A stretch of 64,000 nt of DNA. Source: Mimachlamys varia. Its lineage: Eukaryota > Mollusca > Bivalvia > Pectinida > Pectinidae. The position numbers were made by a program, and so were the translations under genes. Shown in pieces: positions 1-15,200 of the stretch. The notes under the pieces were generated by a model. The model was not told the DNA's origin and made no database searches. It saw nothing but the letters and a program-made list of their open reading frames with translations. The number at the start of each line of letters is the position of its first letter. Position 1 is the stretch's first letter. The stretch lies in contig OX392545.1 of NCBI GenBank assembly GCA_947623455.1, forward strand, positions 28,657,001 to 28,721,000, read 5' to 3'.

Positions 1-205
1 AGAATGCAAAGGAATGCTTAACATGTAGCTATAGAGCGCAGCTCCCGTCTACAATGGATTGATTGAAACATTTCTAAACAAATTAGAAACAAGAAACAGT
101 TTTAGTACAATTAAAGATCATTTCAGCATGCAAGTGCAATTTTAATCTTGTTAAATGAGTCATTTTAACAATTGAAATATAGCCTTTACTGCAATAACAA
201 TAAAT

Positions 206-925
206 TATACGGTACCGCGAAAGGCGTCCAATGTAGACCTTATACGGTACCGCGAAAGGCGTCCAGTGTAGATCTTATACGGTACCGCGAAAGGCGTCCA
301 ATGTAGAACTTATACGGTACCGCGAAAGACGTCCAATGTAGAACTTATACGGTACCGCGAAAGGCGTCCAATGAAGAATTTATACGGTGCCGCAAAAGGC
401 GTCCAGTGTAGAACTTATACGGTACCGCAAAAGGCGTCCAATGTAGAACTTATACGGTACCGCGAAAGGCGTCCAATGTAGAACTTATACGGTACCGCGA
501 AAGGCGTCCAATGTAGAACTTATACGGTACCGCGAAAGGCGTCCAATGTAGAACTTATACGGTACCGCGAAAGGCGTCCAATGTAGAACTTATACGGTAC
601 CGCGAAAGGCGTCCAATGTAGAACTTATACGGTACCGCGAAAGGCGTCCAATGTAGAACTTATACGGTACCGCGAAAGGCGTCCAACGTATAATTTATAC
701 GGCACCGCGAAAGGCGTCCAGTGTATAATTTATACGGTACCGCGAAAGGCGTCCAGTGTATAATTTATACGGTACCGCGAAAGGCGTCCAACGTATAATT
801 TATACGGCACCGCGAAAGGCGTCCAGTGTATAATTTATACGGTACCGCGAAAGGCGTCCAGTGTATAATTTATACGGCACCGCGAAAGGCGTCCAATGTA
901 GAACTTATACGGTACCGCGACAGTG
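206..925. repeat. 35-bp tandem array (about 20 copies)
   Basis: Near-perfect 35-bp head-to-tail units with core TATACGGTACCGCGAAAGGC. Two variants are seen, one linked by GTAGAAC and one by GTATAAT. The GTATAAT variants cluster at about 680-900 and show a three-unit (105-bp) higher-order pattern (CAACG, CAGTG, CAGTG). The apparent open frames through the array are periodic artefacts. Confidence 0.97.
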
Positions 926-3150
926 TCTTATCTTTACGACCCGTTAAGGTTACAATTGAACGAATTAAATACTTAAAAAATATGGAACAAGAACCGGCTG
1001 CTTCCTCTAACTGAGTACGTCCTTGTAAAACTAAGGGAGGTCCAAATTGTAGATTTATGGCTTTTGTATTTACCTTAATTTCGTTAATTTCATGTCGATA
1101 CTTCCTTGTTCCTGGTTATTGCTCTGGTCTAAGTGTCCACGTTATCCCATGTGGTTTTCATGTAATAACCATTTCTTTAAGTTTTCAGTTCTGAATACCC
1201 ATATACTGTATACTGTATCCAAGAAACGTAAAACAACCATAACCACTTTAATTGCAACTGAAGTTTCAAATATTCACAATCTGGTGCAAATAATATTTAT
1301 TTCAATTTCCAATATTTACAACGCAACTACACATAGGGGCTAGGCACGGACCAATGTCACTAGGACAATTAGATAATACTACATGTATAAGTATCTACTG
1401 TATATTGGATAACACAAATGTAAATATAAGTATTGGTGTGTAACATCCATTGGATTACCTACAATGTACATATTCAACTTGATGCGGTAGTTCACCAATC
1501 CACGTATAATTGCACCAATGTATGTTACATACCTATGAATGTCAAAATTATGACAACCAAAATGTAGAGAAATGCTATATACTACATTCTGTATTAATCG
1601 TTCAAGATATACATTACACATCGCGTAGGTAACAAAGGATACTTAACTTTACATGGAAATATTTTGAACGGAAATCATCTCCGCCATTCGTTTTGGAAGA
1701 CAACTTCGTTAGCAAGAACTCGTCAGTCAATCCCACACTGTTGAAATCCTACACAGGTCGAGGTACCAGGTCTAAGGACCGTATCAAGTTCAATTTCAAG
1801 TTCTTTATTTGACTCATTGGATACAAATATATACAAATAATCACACAATAGAACAAGACAACAACACGAAGCACATCAATTAACATAGGAGAGTACATAT
1901 GTGTAACAACACACTTAAATCAGTTGCAATCTTAATTTGTTTTCCTAAGTTTCTGATTTCTATTAATTTTTTGGTATTAACAAGTAGAATTAGTTTAAAC
2001 ATACTCGGGTTCTTTACATAATATCATTAAACCCGTCCTCATGTCCAACGTAGTCCGAGTGTTTAGCCGGATTTACGTTTATCACATAACTGACCCGTTC
2101 AGTCATGTCATACGGCCATGTCATAAATATGGTATTGCACACGTGTAATAACACTATTGTGACGTAATAAACAAATAGCGTCTTTACGACGTCATATGAT
2201 TGTCTCGATAGTGAACATCGCACTGTCAATGTAGAAATTTGCCTTTCTAATAGAGAATGAATTTGAGAGTTTCGGTGTATTTTCTCTTAAATATAAGTTA
2301 TGTGATAAATAGAATCTTACACTCGTGTCAATTTAATATGGAATTTATTAAACTCGTTAAATAATTTAATATGTCACTCGCCTAAAGGCTCGTGGCATAT
2401 GAAATTATTGAACTCATTTATTAAATTCCATATTACATCGGCACTCGTGTAAGGTCCTCTATTTATAACATCTAAGAAACAATCGTATTGTGATGACAAT
2501 TTGAAAATAAACTATGTTCAATAATTTGATTTTTTTATTGACGTGATTAAAACAGCTACAAGAAATTCGGTATGAGCCAAAAATCCCAATGCGTTGGCAT
2601 AAAAAGTTTGACAAGAATAGATTCCTTGTTCCGGGTACATAGAGAATAATACATGCCATTTTCCATATCGGACCCAATATTGGGGTCTGGGGGCAAATAA
2701 TGCTTGAGTGACGATTAAAGGTTGGTAGTTTTGGCGCCATAATGCATATATGCAAAAAAAGGCTGTATTTATTACGAAGTATTCAATAAAAATCAATAAT
2801 AAAACTCTTTTCCATGTCAACAATTTTGGAGGAAAATAATGAAATAAATCCAAAATTTGTGTTTATATTTAATTTCAACATGATATTTGATAATTAACAT
2901 GAATGTTGCTTTTGAGCACACGATGCATTAATTATTGAGTATACGATCAATCTTTTGACTTTCTTAAGATACCAGACTTTTGATAGATTTATATAGCTTT
3001 GACCTCCTATAAGATTCAAACTCGAGTGGGGTAAGTGTTCAAGTATGAAAGGATGTTTCAAGCGGAAATAATAATAATAAATATAAGGAAATTGTAGCGA
3101 CGTTCGACTTAAACCCTGTGTAGACACGCTAGTGCATGACGGATATAAAC
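926..3150. other. AT-rich upstream region, no supported gene
   Basis: I see no recognisable exon, RNA gene or transposon here. Short open frames exist on both strands but show no domain, and I could not tie them to convincing splice sites. Confidence 0.5.
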
Positions 3151-3210
3151 AGTCGACGACTTATAACTTATAACGGTACATATACAGGCAGCGGAACAGC
3201 TCGGAAAGTC

Positions 3211-3271
3211 ATGTTGCGGAATATAAAAATAGCACTGTGTGTGTTCCTCCTAACCCTGGATCCTCCCTTGG
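3211..3271 (+). CDS. Receptor exon 1: signal peptide
   Basis: The ATG at 3211 opens 20 codons with a basic start (LRNIK), a hydrophobic core (IALCVFLLTL) and a GTATGT donor at 3272, ending in phase 1. This joins exon 2 in phase to give ...PPLVGC. No other ATG-plus-signal exon in phase was seen in the 8.4-kb intron that follows. A transcript would confirm it. Confidence 0.68.
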
Positions 3272-6200
3272 GTATGTCTGTACCATTTCTCTTATTTCAA
3301 TTATACAGTTTGTAGTTCTGTCTTATTTATATATTTATCCTCGTTATTACTTTAATTAAACTAATTATAGTGATGCTTATATTTACATATTGAGAACATT
3401 TATTTGACCTTTAAGTGTTTTTCTAAGAGTTTTTTAAAGTGTTTTTTTCTAAGAGTTTATGTTGTTTTGTTGTTTGGATGGCTGTCTAGGCCTTAGTTGT
3501 TTGTTCTCGGTCTTTGCCGTTCGGTCTCGGCCTTTTTTTGTTCGGTCTCTGCTTTTGTCTTCGGCCTGCAGGAAAGGTATAAAACGTAAGGATGGTACCT
3601 GCTACCCCCATTGCATGATCCTAAGAGGCGACAAATTTGAAAAAAAATCGGAGAATACCAAAGCGTCAACAAAACCATAATCCGAACTTAAAATCGATTA
3701 CACTAGGGGCAAAATAGGGACAAAGGAAAGATTTACATGGAGACTCTCGTAAAAGCACAAGAAAATAAAACCAGGTGTTCCGGAAAAGTAAGCGTCTTCT
3801 GCTTCATCGACGTCACCCGCCATGTAAATCTTGGTCACATCCAAGTAAGCATCAATCCTCAAAATGAGAACCGAGCCATCATTGTTATCACAACAAGTAA
3901 ACACACTAACAAGCAAACTCAAAAACGTCCATTTTCATATCACACAAAGATACAGAATATTTCTCGATGAGATCAAGATGGCGACCATAAAACTTGCCCA
4001 TAGTCTTCATCAACCTGCATCTCTCGAATCCCTGTGCCGTACTCTTTTCCATTTTGTCACCAGGCCGAGACCTACCCGAGTCTCTAACAATGGTAGTAAC
4101 CTACTATCCCCTGTTTAATTCTCAGCATTATGGGAGTGGAACGACTGATTCACCCGTTGTCAGTAAATTGTGACCGGGTGGGGTGCTCTGCTGGGGGCTT
4201 TTGGCAGTGTGGTAGCGCTTTAAATCAGCAAAAGATCCGGACTATCGCAAGCAGCCTTACATAAACATACCGCAGCCTCTGTTTTATTTTTGTTTGGTCT
4301 TGGGCTTTTCGTTTGGTCTTCGGATTTGTCGTTTGGTCATGGGATTTGTCGTTTGATCTTTGGCTGTGTCGTTTGGTCTTTGGCTCTGTGATTTTATCAC
4401 GGCTTTGTCGTTCGGTTTCGGCTTTTTCCGTGTAGTAGTAAATTACCCTGTGATTGTTTATCATGTTTTTTCAATGATAATAAGCATGTACTATCAAACC
4501 AAAGAACGAAACAATGTTGTTAATTAAATCAAAATTCTTTCCTCTCGAAAAATGTCTGATAGAACTTGAATTTAATGCAGAATATCTAAAGTTATCTGTT
4601 TCCAATATTTGATATCACCCCCACCCAATCTTTGATATCCTCCCCCCCAATCTTTGATATCACCCCCTCCCCAATCTTTGATATCACCCCCCCCCCCAAT
4701 CTTTGATATCACCCCCCCCCCCCCAAATCTTTGATATCACACCCCCCCAATCTTTGACATCACACCCCCTCCAATCTTTGATATCACCCCCCCCCCAATC
4801 TTTGATATCACCCCCCCCCCCTCCAATCTTTGATATCACCCCTCCCCAATCTTTGATATCAACACCCAATCTTTGATATCCCCCCAATCTTTGATATCAC
4901 CCCCCCATATTTAATATCCCCTCTCCCCGAATATATTTTAAGATACCACAAGTTAAAGCGCACTGTCCGTTACTTATTACTTACTTGTAATACGTCACCC
5001 TCTGCCAGTATCAGCTGTATGTTTATAATCTGATTTTGTGACGGTATAGGTAAATACCTAACTAGAAGGACATTAAGTAAAACGCTTTCTCTGTTTTCTC
5101 GTGTGTAAAACAGAGTGTTCCAATGATAGAATAAAAGGTTTTTTTTGCAAAGACGGTTGGCCATCTACAATGTAACCCCCCTCCCCCCCCCCCAAAAAAA
5201 ACAATAATAAAGGGCGAAAAAGGGAAAAAATCCTTAAAAAGAAAATCTCGTGAAAAAATGTTCTTTTAAACTGTTACTCACAATGACGCCAAGATGAAAT
5301 CTAGAGAAAACGTCTCACTGATAAATATCTTTACATAACCTGACAACAATATGTTATAATGTTGTTTGTATCTTGTACATATGATTGATAAGGAAGTATT
5401 GGAGCAATTTGTATCACATTTAAAATTCAATAAAAGTCTCATATTGTAACCCGGAAATTATTTTAACTATTCCTCTGAGACGAAATTTAGTATTTGACAG
5501 ATGACGTATTTCTTTCTATTTCATAAATTGATTAAACTATTTCCTTGAACAAGAAATTAACTTTTAATGAAGTTTGTTAAAAATATCTTTGTGGAAGAAA
5601 AAAAATGAAAATCTGGGGAAATCTGGCAAAATTGACTAAATACTGACTACTCCAACCCAATTTTTATATGTTGGTAACTACATGTTTGCTTGTTCTCAGG
5701 CGTAACGCCCCCTCGGCACGAGAAAGACATATTAGGACTACAGCGTCAAACTGAAATTTAATGCGTTGACAACCATAATTGATACCATTCATTATCTTGT
5801 TCTTAATACAATAATGTAGTTAAGTAAACAGATTAAAAAAAAATTATATATATCTGAAAGTTCAGTTTGAAGTTTTTAATTTCGATAAAAAGGTCCAAAT
5901 CATAAATAGTTTTTCTTATACATAAATAGTGTACTTACAGTGAAACCTCGCTTAAAGACAACCTCAGAATTAAGACCACTTCCTTTCAGTCCCGAAAAAT
6001 CTTCTATATATCCTTGTAATTTAAACTTCATTATTAAGACCACCTCGTTATTAAGACCACCTCGCTATTAAGACCACCTCGCTATTAAGACCACCTCGCT
6101 ATTAAGACCAGTTTGAAAAGTCCATAATACTCCCAACACAAAGTCACCTGGTATGTATTCCACTGTGTACGCCTGTCAAGTTTCAGATCAGTAAGCTGTA

Positions 6201-9200
6201 TTTTGGCTAATCAGTCACACTTACTGTGTGTTTAACATTATAATGCCTATATATTAGTTAATGGACCATGAAAACGTGTCAAAAAGTGGATTTCAGAACA
6301 ATCTGTCTGTATGTTAACCCCACTATTAATATCACTTTGGTGCGGTCCCTAAGGTGGTCTTAATATAGAGGTGTCACTGAAGGTGTGTTTTGCTTAACAA
6401 AGGTTTAACCTATTTCATTTTGTTATACCCTCCGCAACGAATCTATATGTCTGTCGTCAGCAGTAATCTCGGGAGATTCACCCCTGACGTAACATAAACG
6501 TCAGATTTTGATGAAACTTCACTTCAATGGTAATTATGTTATGTCGTTTTACATTAAATTTCATTTTCGGATTTCAGCTCTTTTTAAATAAGAAATCTTG
6601 GGTCCTTCATTCCGGAAAAAGAATAATTTCTGTCCATTTATTCTTTCACAAATATAGATTATAAACTGTAAATTCTAGAAAGGTATTTTAAAAGTGACAC
6701 GGCATTATTGGATCAGTGTGAAACTTTCATAAACTAAACATAATTTCCTTACTCAATTCTTTGGCAAGTTCAACACTCATCCCAAAATACCTTTATGATC
6801 AATCAGCTCATTTAAACCAATGGAATGAGCTTACCATGCCAATTAAAAAGGCGTTTTTTTTGAGATAATAGACATAAAAGTACAAGAAAATCAAACTGTA
6901 AATTATGTTTCTGTAGGTGTGTATGCAAATGCAATATTATTTCTAAACTAGTAAAAGTAAGAAAACAAATCAAGACTTGACACTAATTTCAGTCACAAGT
7001 ATTGAGTTAAAATCTAAGGGTATAATATGATATACTCCCTTTCAGTATCTGATACATCTACAAAAGGATATCTTGTAGCTTTTAGTTAAGAAACATTCGT
7101 AATCGTCAAATTTGAGATGAGTCCAGGATCCATATAGCAAATAAAGCATTTGGATTTCAGTGTTTCATTCTTTTACATACAATGTATGCGTGTTTAGTTT
7201 ACACATATTTTCGAAAGCAAAAATATTTAAATTCTGTTTAACGCTTATTTTGCATAAAATCTTTTATTTACCGTACCCCTTTTGCTACCCCGAAACCCAC
7301 TTCGGTCTAATTTTTTTCGCATGTAATGCAACAGATATCCTAGAACAAATTGACAAGGTGAAAATTCTTAATACTTGTAGACACCCTTCCTTTAACTTAG
7401 AACATTTAGTAAAATGGTACGATCAACATTGGAGAGCCTTGTCGAACACCAGTGTCGAAACATGAAAAAAAAAAAAAAAACTTTTAGTTCGTGTCATACT
7501 GATACATCCAGCAGGGAAGAAAACAGCTAATTGTGAAAAAGGAGTAAAACCCAAATTTTAAGGGGTTTTAAATGGAAATTTACCATTAGAGCATCATTAT
7601 CAAAAAGTTTTGGAGGAGGATTTTTATCCCTGATCCAGTTATTTCAGTCATGTCTCTTTATGCGAAATGACTTGTTTGTTCTGATATCATATACAAATAT
7701 CTGATGGCTGTTGGGGTGCATTTTTATTGAAATTTATCTAAACCCCCAAAATTGTAAACTTACTCTAAACACCGTAGACAAGGTCCAAAGCTAGCTGTAA
7801 CAAAGTCTCAGACCCCCTGCTAATTCTCTTCAAAATTACGTACGGCAAAGAACGGGAAGCAAGAGTTATTGACTTACAGTTCTGTTTTCATAAATTAATG
7901 AACTATCCGAATTTTTGAATTGGACTTCCGGGCTAAATGAGTTACGTCTTCTACCCTTGCCAAATCGGTATCTTTTTTCACTTTGCTGATTTTTTCTTCT
8001 CAATTTCTAATTCTATGTAAACTATATCATGTTCTAAGTATAATTACGTCATTGCTAAGTTTTCAAATGTGGAAAGGACAGAGAGAAATTGCATCCTATC
8101 TTTCTGTCTAATATTTATGCAACATTGTTTAAATTCAACATATTCATTTTTATCATGTATTTAATACTTGTAACAAACAGTTCTATTTCTTGGGTTTTTA
8201 TCAGTTACACACAGACTGGCTCGTGAAATGGTTTTGTTTTACCCAGTAAAATGCATGCTTTCTATTTTGTGGAAAAAAGGCTATGTTAAGAGTGAGGCAC
8301 TTAAAATGAAGACGTTTCCGTTTCCTATTAGGGTATTACTATTATACACTTCAACGCTGGGCGATTTGGTGGAATGAATGCGTGCGAGTTAAGTACATTG
8401 TAGGGAGTCCGAGTATTGCGCTGGAGTTACAACACGTTCAATAGAGGTTACGAGTGATATAGGTATCTTGGTGTATCGTGCTTCGTCATACTGTACAAAC
8501 AGAATATCGCCCACAACACCAAAGGTCACGTGACGTATGCCCTTGGGGTCAAGTGACTGTATATTGTAAACGTTCTTCACGTGACTCGTCAGTACTTATC
8601 CTCTTGTACATAACGTTAGGGACAATTATCAATGGTTCGTAGAAATTGTCAATTGTAATTTTTTTGTAAAGTTTGTTGTTTTTTTTTCATTTAAAAGAAA
8701 TCATACTAGGAACTGTTAGCTTCAGGGTCATGGTAAGATGTAATGTGATATCACGTGGTCATCAATTCTAAAAATAGGAAAATAAATGATTACCATGCTA
8801 CATCTGTAGGTAAACTTTTTGACCATTTATTTATTGATACATTAATAGTGGCCGCTGGTGCTAGGTAGTTAAAGTTTCTATGTCCATATACAGTGTAGTC
8901 TCCAATAGCTCTATTTGAATGGCTTCCAACAGTTTTATGCTGTATGATAATAATGTATTATGAGTTTAAAAAATGTATGAAGATGAGACATAAATAACAT
9001 ATCTGTATCTGTGCTCCTACCACTAGCCCTTCAGCTCTAGACCCCGGGTTCTAGACCTACGTACAATGTAGGGTCGTTTGTCGGTGGTTTGTTTGTTGGC
9101 GGGAACTCAGGCTTTCCTCCACCACTAGAACCTTAACCTTAATCAGTGATTGGCGCAAATTTTGATTATACTGTAACATTAAAATTAAACCATAGATTAA

Positions 9201-12200
9201 ATTACAACTGTCAATTTACATGCAAAATCATGAAAACATAACTTATCTATTGACAGAATAATCAAAGTTTGAAAAATGTTATTAAGCTAATAGCCTATTG
9301 AACAACTGGGCTCTGATTCTTAGCTGTTGTTTGGAGTAATTATTCATCGGAGTAATATTGTTCGAGACTTACATTAACCTACTTAATTGACTTTTCAATA
9401 CTGGTATCCAACAAACACGTTCAATGAATTCAAATAACATACATATACACCTGCAATATAATTATGTCTTCATGGCAATATCACGTGAAATGTGTTAAAC
9501 AAGTAAAATTCACGTGACTTTTTATTTTAGTTGTATCTTTTAAATACTAAATTCATTATATGGGTTTCATATGAATTTCACATGAATGTCATGTAAATTT
9601 ATAATTTAGTTGACTTTTACATTCATATTTGTTCGTTCAAAAGTCACGTGAAATTTATGATGTGAAATTCACATGAAATAAAACATGTGAATTTCACGTA
9701 AAGAAAATCAGGTGAAATTCAAGTGAATAAGCATTGGCGGTGTATATTCATGACTGGCTTTTGATACACCTTACTCTGTACCATAGGGTCGACATTCACT
9801 TTTTTAATTGTTCATCTTTTATGTGACTTGTTGATTATCAATGTCACAGTTATTAATGTTCTAACAATCAAATCGACTGTCTTCTATAGAACTGTGAACT
9901 GGTGTCACGAAATGTTTCTTTAATTGTTTAAAATGAAAAAAAAACTATAAATTTTGGCGTTCAATATAACATTTCAAAACCAATAGAAATATCAATCCGA
10001 CGGCTTCCTTACAAAACTAGGAAGTCTAGAGTACATTGTATGCCGTTATACCTTAGTTAATCTAATACTCATAACACTGGCTTGCTGTTAAGGCAAACGG
10101 ATTCATTAGTGGCCACTTAATCTGGGGTTTTGCCTGATATGTTCTTGTCATGTCCAGTTTGGTACATGTATATGAGAGGCACAATATACTGTCTAACTGG
10201 CGAGCTAGCTTTTCGAGTCATACGATATAATCCGGGGACCCGTTCATGATAGTCACATGTAAGTCACGGTGAGCGTGGTCAATAGTTAGATGGGTGATAT
10301 CCTGCACGTTACATTCTTTCTGAACGTTTTCTTTCTCGAACTCTTCTTGTCACTGCCTCAGTTTTGGCCTTTAGTTGAGCGTAACGAAGGCTTTGGGTTC
10401 TGTCCTCTGGCTGAAACCTCCATATATCACAAGGAGGCTTAAACAAACGTACCACAGCCTTCCCAATACACACGCAATCAACACATACATCCACATCGCA
10501 TACAGCGGCAGGTCTCTTTAAACGACCGTACATGGTGATAGGACGTTAAACAAAATAAAGCCAAACGATGTCACGATAATATTCAGCAGCATATATATGC
10601 TATAACGCCTTATCTAGGCACCATCAGCCACTCCAGGTGGGTTCATGTTGCAGTATCTATGGTGTTGCATTCAAGTGAGATGACACTATACAAAATGTCA
10701 TTCGAAGCACGGTCACACTACCAACAGAACACAATACATCTCCAGCATACTTACAGGCAAGCACACATCGATAGATATCAGCCAGATGAGAGATAAGACT
10801 AGTACCGAACACCTGATAATGCAGATCCTGTGAATTTCCCATAATTGTATTTATTTATGTATATGTATGTGTTTATATATCTGTTTACTGTAAAGCTATT
10901 TAGTTTGATAGTCGGATTGGTCGAGTGATTAAAATTCTTGCATTCCATACAAGCTGCCAGAGTTCGATCACCAAAGTCGTCGTTCGCATGCAATATTCAG
11001 AGAAAGTGTTTTTTCTCCTACACAACTCCAACAACCCAGATAACATAAAAAACTACTGTAGAAGCCATTATTATCGCATGTGGAAGTTTTCGCGTACTAG
11101 TCCGACTCCAAACTGTTCGCGATGTGGAAGTTTTCGCGTTGCAGTCATGCTGTTTTGCACTGTGTACCTATAATACTGTTATACAATGAATATTTTTAGT
11201 GGGTTTAAATATGCTAGCTTGTCGATATATTCGCGGAGATTTAATGCCAGCGAAATTAGCGAAAATTTCCACCGCGCAAAAAAATCCACTTTTACAGTAC
11301 ATGTATCTGCGGTGTGTTTTGCAGTATCTGTGTTGTAGCATTTATGTTTTGAGGACACGTGAAAATAACACTTTCTTTGAATATGCCATAACTAAGATGC
11401 CTTGTCGGGGAGATGTTTCAGTCTGCACCAAACATTAGTGATACATGTATATTCTATTATTCTTTACGACCAATTTGCAAAAGGTGATTAAGGTCAATAA
11501 AGGTAAAATAAATACGTTTTTACATGACAAAAACACGATAAGGTGAAAGACAAAATGATGGAATTGAACAGACCAAAACAAATCCGGTTGAAAGGAATCT
11601 AAAGAAAGCGTCTTTTTTAAACCAAATGAAAACTGTGTTACCGTAGTACATAATTTTGTTTGCAGTCGGATGTGACGTCACACATGAATTATTGTCCTCA
11701 ACCGTGTCGTCATCACCTGCGTCCACGTCCCAGTCAACGCCACCTATGTTGTCTCTAAGTCCCCACCCCGTCGCCACAGTCGTGAAAGGTCATCCACTGA
11801 TACTGACTATAAACATTAGGTCCAGCACATCACCTACCTGGGTGTTACAGTTAACAAATAACAGCACGGGCGGAACAAATCTCGGGTCCGTGATATTGTC
11901 GGAAGTGGATGCGTGCCAGGAGGGCAAGAACATTTCGCAACCATGCTGGATAAATCAGACACTAGTACGGTTCGCCATTGAACAGCCTCGACATGGCGAG
12001 ACGATCTACTGTTCTGCGATAGTGGGTGAATTGACTTCTCTTTCGTCACTTACCACCTCCACCAAGATCTTCGTTATTGGTAAGAGCCAAAGGCTAGTTC
12101 TGGGAGGGGTTCGCTCTTCAAAGTAACATCCGATAGCATGCATTGATTAAAGATAAGTATGTTCTTTTCTTTCAACTCTGATCTGCAGGGATGGTTATTG

Positions 12201-15200
12201 TTCTTGTTATACGATTGCTAAACTGTTGTGTTTGCTACTGCTTGTTGTTACAGTCCTATCATACACATTGCTATTACTATCGGGCTTTAAGACTGTAAAC
12301 ATATTTACTAAAACATTCATTGCCGAAGTATTTATATTCATAGTTCAATAGTAACAACGAAAACCACGAATTTCAATAAATAGTACATCTTTCTCGTGCC
12401 TCACAGTATTATCAAATACATTTGTATATGTTGCATTTAACTTTTTTATCTTTTAATTTCTGATTCCAGAGCCCATGGAATCTGTCCACCTAGTAAGTGC
12501 GTCTGGGGATATTATCGATGACCAATTGGTAGTGAAAGAAGGTAACAATATAACTTTACATTGTGAGACATCCCCTAGCCGACCCCCGGCCACCATTACC
12601 TGGATCAAAGACAACAGAGACATATCCTCACCTGCTGAAAATATGTCTGTGGTTCCGGTTGACAATGATTTATTTCGGACTTTCCGGAACTTAACTATGA
12701 CGGCGGAGCGGTCCTCTCAGTCACTAAACTCCTTCATTAGTTGCAATGCAGTCAACGACGGCTCTAACATTAACTCCAACCAACTGGAGATCATCGTCCT
12801 TGGTAAGTCTAGGATTGGCGTGGCTTTTTTTCCGACCTAATAACAGCAAGGGGCATATAACAACGGCCTCCCGGTGTATGCCATGCAAAAATGTGTGTTG
12901 AATGTGTCTGTATTTTGAAGGCTGCCGTATGTCTGAATATTTTGTTAATAATAATTTAAAGTGCTACCATACTGAAAGATATTTATAATCTCTGTTCATG
13001 CTTCATGCAATATGGATGTAACCGCTATTCATTCATACCGGCATGAAAATAAAAAAACGCCGTTCAATCCCTATTTCACTTGAACGTTACTGCACATTAG
13101 TGTACTTACTTGTTGATTATTTAAATGATACCTAAGTTCATACATCAGTATTACAATCATTCAAAATACACGTTAATGATAAAGACGCTGAGTTACATCG
13201 GCTATATTGGATACCTAAACTACACAAGGATCCTTGTAAGCAACGTTTTATCGCTGGCTCGTCTCATTGCTCAACCAAGCCATTATCAAAACTTCTTACT
13301 TCCATTCTTAGTACTGTTAAATCAGAACTTCAGTCTTATTGTGACACTGTATACTCCAGAAGTGGCATTAATGGAATGTGGATTTTTAAAAACTCAAAAG
13401 ATCTTCTGATCAGTCTCGAGCACCCCCTTCTCAAAAATGTTTCGTCCATCAAAACATTTGATTTTTCCACCCTGTACACTGCCATACCACATGCAAAAAT
13501 GGAAGAACGTCTTCGGTCTCTGATTATGAGAGTTTTCTTTTCCAAGAAAGGTGAACGACGATACAAATACATGGTTGTGAGCTATCTAGCTTGGAGCAGC
13601 CTTTGTGAAAGACACAACAAAAGTTAGGTTGAAATATACTGAAGAGATATAGTACGAATGATTGAATTCCTGGTTGACAATATCTTTGTTAAGTTCGTAG
13701 GAAAGATTTTCAAACAGCCTGTTGGCATTCCAATGGGCACTAACTGTGCACCACTGTTGGCTGACTTGTTTTTGTGTTCATACGAGGCTGAATTTGTCGA
13801 GGGGCTTATCAGGACGGGTAACAAAAACCTTGCCAAATCTTTCAATTTCACTTTCAGGTATATCGACGATGTGTTGTCTATAAACAACAAGACATTTGCT
13901 GACCTAGTCGATCGTATATACCCTACTGAACTTAAGATTAAAGACACAACATACTCTCCTACATCAGCTTCTTACCTCGATCTTTACTTGGGGCAACTTA
14001 CTACTAAGCTGTATGAAAAACGTGACGATTTCGATTTTCCGATCGTAAACTTTCCCTTTCTTGATAGTAACATCCCTGCTTCTCATGTGTTTTCATGTCA
14101 CAGTTGATTCGTTATTCTAAGGCTTGCTCTGAATATCGATATTTTCGTGATAGATGTCAACTGCTTACGAACAAACTTTCGAGAAATGCAAGTTGATGAA
14201 GACTATGGGTAAGTTTTATGGTCGCCATTTTGATCTCATCGAGAAATATTCTGTATCTTTGTGTGATATAAAGATGGACGTTTTTGAGTTTGCCTATTAG
14301 TGTGTTTACCTGTTGTGATGACAAATCCTATTGTCAAACTTTAACTCTAGAACAACTTCAGTCATATGCTTAATATAATGATGGTTGGAAGTGGAAGATA
14401 ATTATTGATCAGTGTGAGTTAGTGCCGGTTTCTTTGCAAAATGTGAGCGTTTCCAAGAATTGTAAAGTCCCGTCTTTTTCCTTTTTGTGGGTAACTTGAC
14501 TGGAAGTTGTTTTGTCCACTTGTTTTATATGATTTGTTTGACCCTGCACTGTTTCCCTGTGGAGTTATAGCTGACCCTGCACTGTTTCCCTGTGGAGATA
14601 GAGCTGACCCTACACTGTTTCCCTGTGGAGTTCTAGCTGGTCCTGCACTGTGTCCCTGTGGAGTTTTAGCTGACCCTGCACTGTTTCCCTGTGGGGTTAT
14701 ATCTGACCCTGCACTGTTTTCCTGTGGAGTTATATCTGACCCTGCACTGTTTCCTTGTGGAGCTATAGCTGACGCTGCACTGTTTCCCTGTAGAGTTATA
14801 GCTGACCCTGCACTGTTTCCTTGTGGAGTAATAGCTGACCCTGCACTGTTTCCCTGTGGAGATATAGCTGACCCTGCACTATTTCGCTGTGGAGTTATAT
14901 TATAGCTGACCCTGCACTGTTTCCCTGTGGAGTTATATCTGACCCTGCACTGTTTCCTTGTGGAGTTATATTATAGCTGACCCTGCACTGTTTCCCTGTG
15001 GAGTTATAGCTGACCCTGCACTGTTTCCCTGTGGAGTTATATTATAGCTGACCCTGCACTGTTTCCTTGTGGAGTTATAGCTGACTCTGCACTGTTTCCC
15101 TGTGGAGTTATAGCTGACCCTGCACTGTTTCCCTGTGGAGTTATATTATAGCTGACCCTGCACTGTTTCCCTGTGGAGTTATAGCTGACCCTGCACTGTT

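Noticed and set aside
206..925. CRISPR-like regular repeat spacing
   Set aside because: Units are contiguous without unique spacers, and the window is eukaryotic.
2518..2853. Minus-strand 111-codon open frame with a hydrophobic N-terminus (YWVRYGKWHVLFSMYPEQG)
   Set aside because: Protein-like composition, but no in-frame ATG at the start, no clear acceptor and no recognised family. Two overlapping frames are open here, which suggests chance.
7160..7484. Plus-strand 101-codon frame followed by an A-tract, resembling a retrocopy
   Set aside because: No recognisable domain and no target duplication found; it lies in intron 1.
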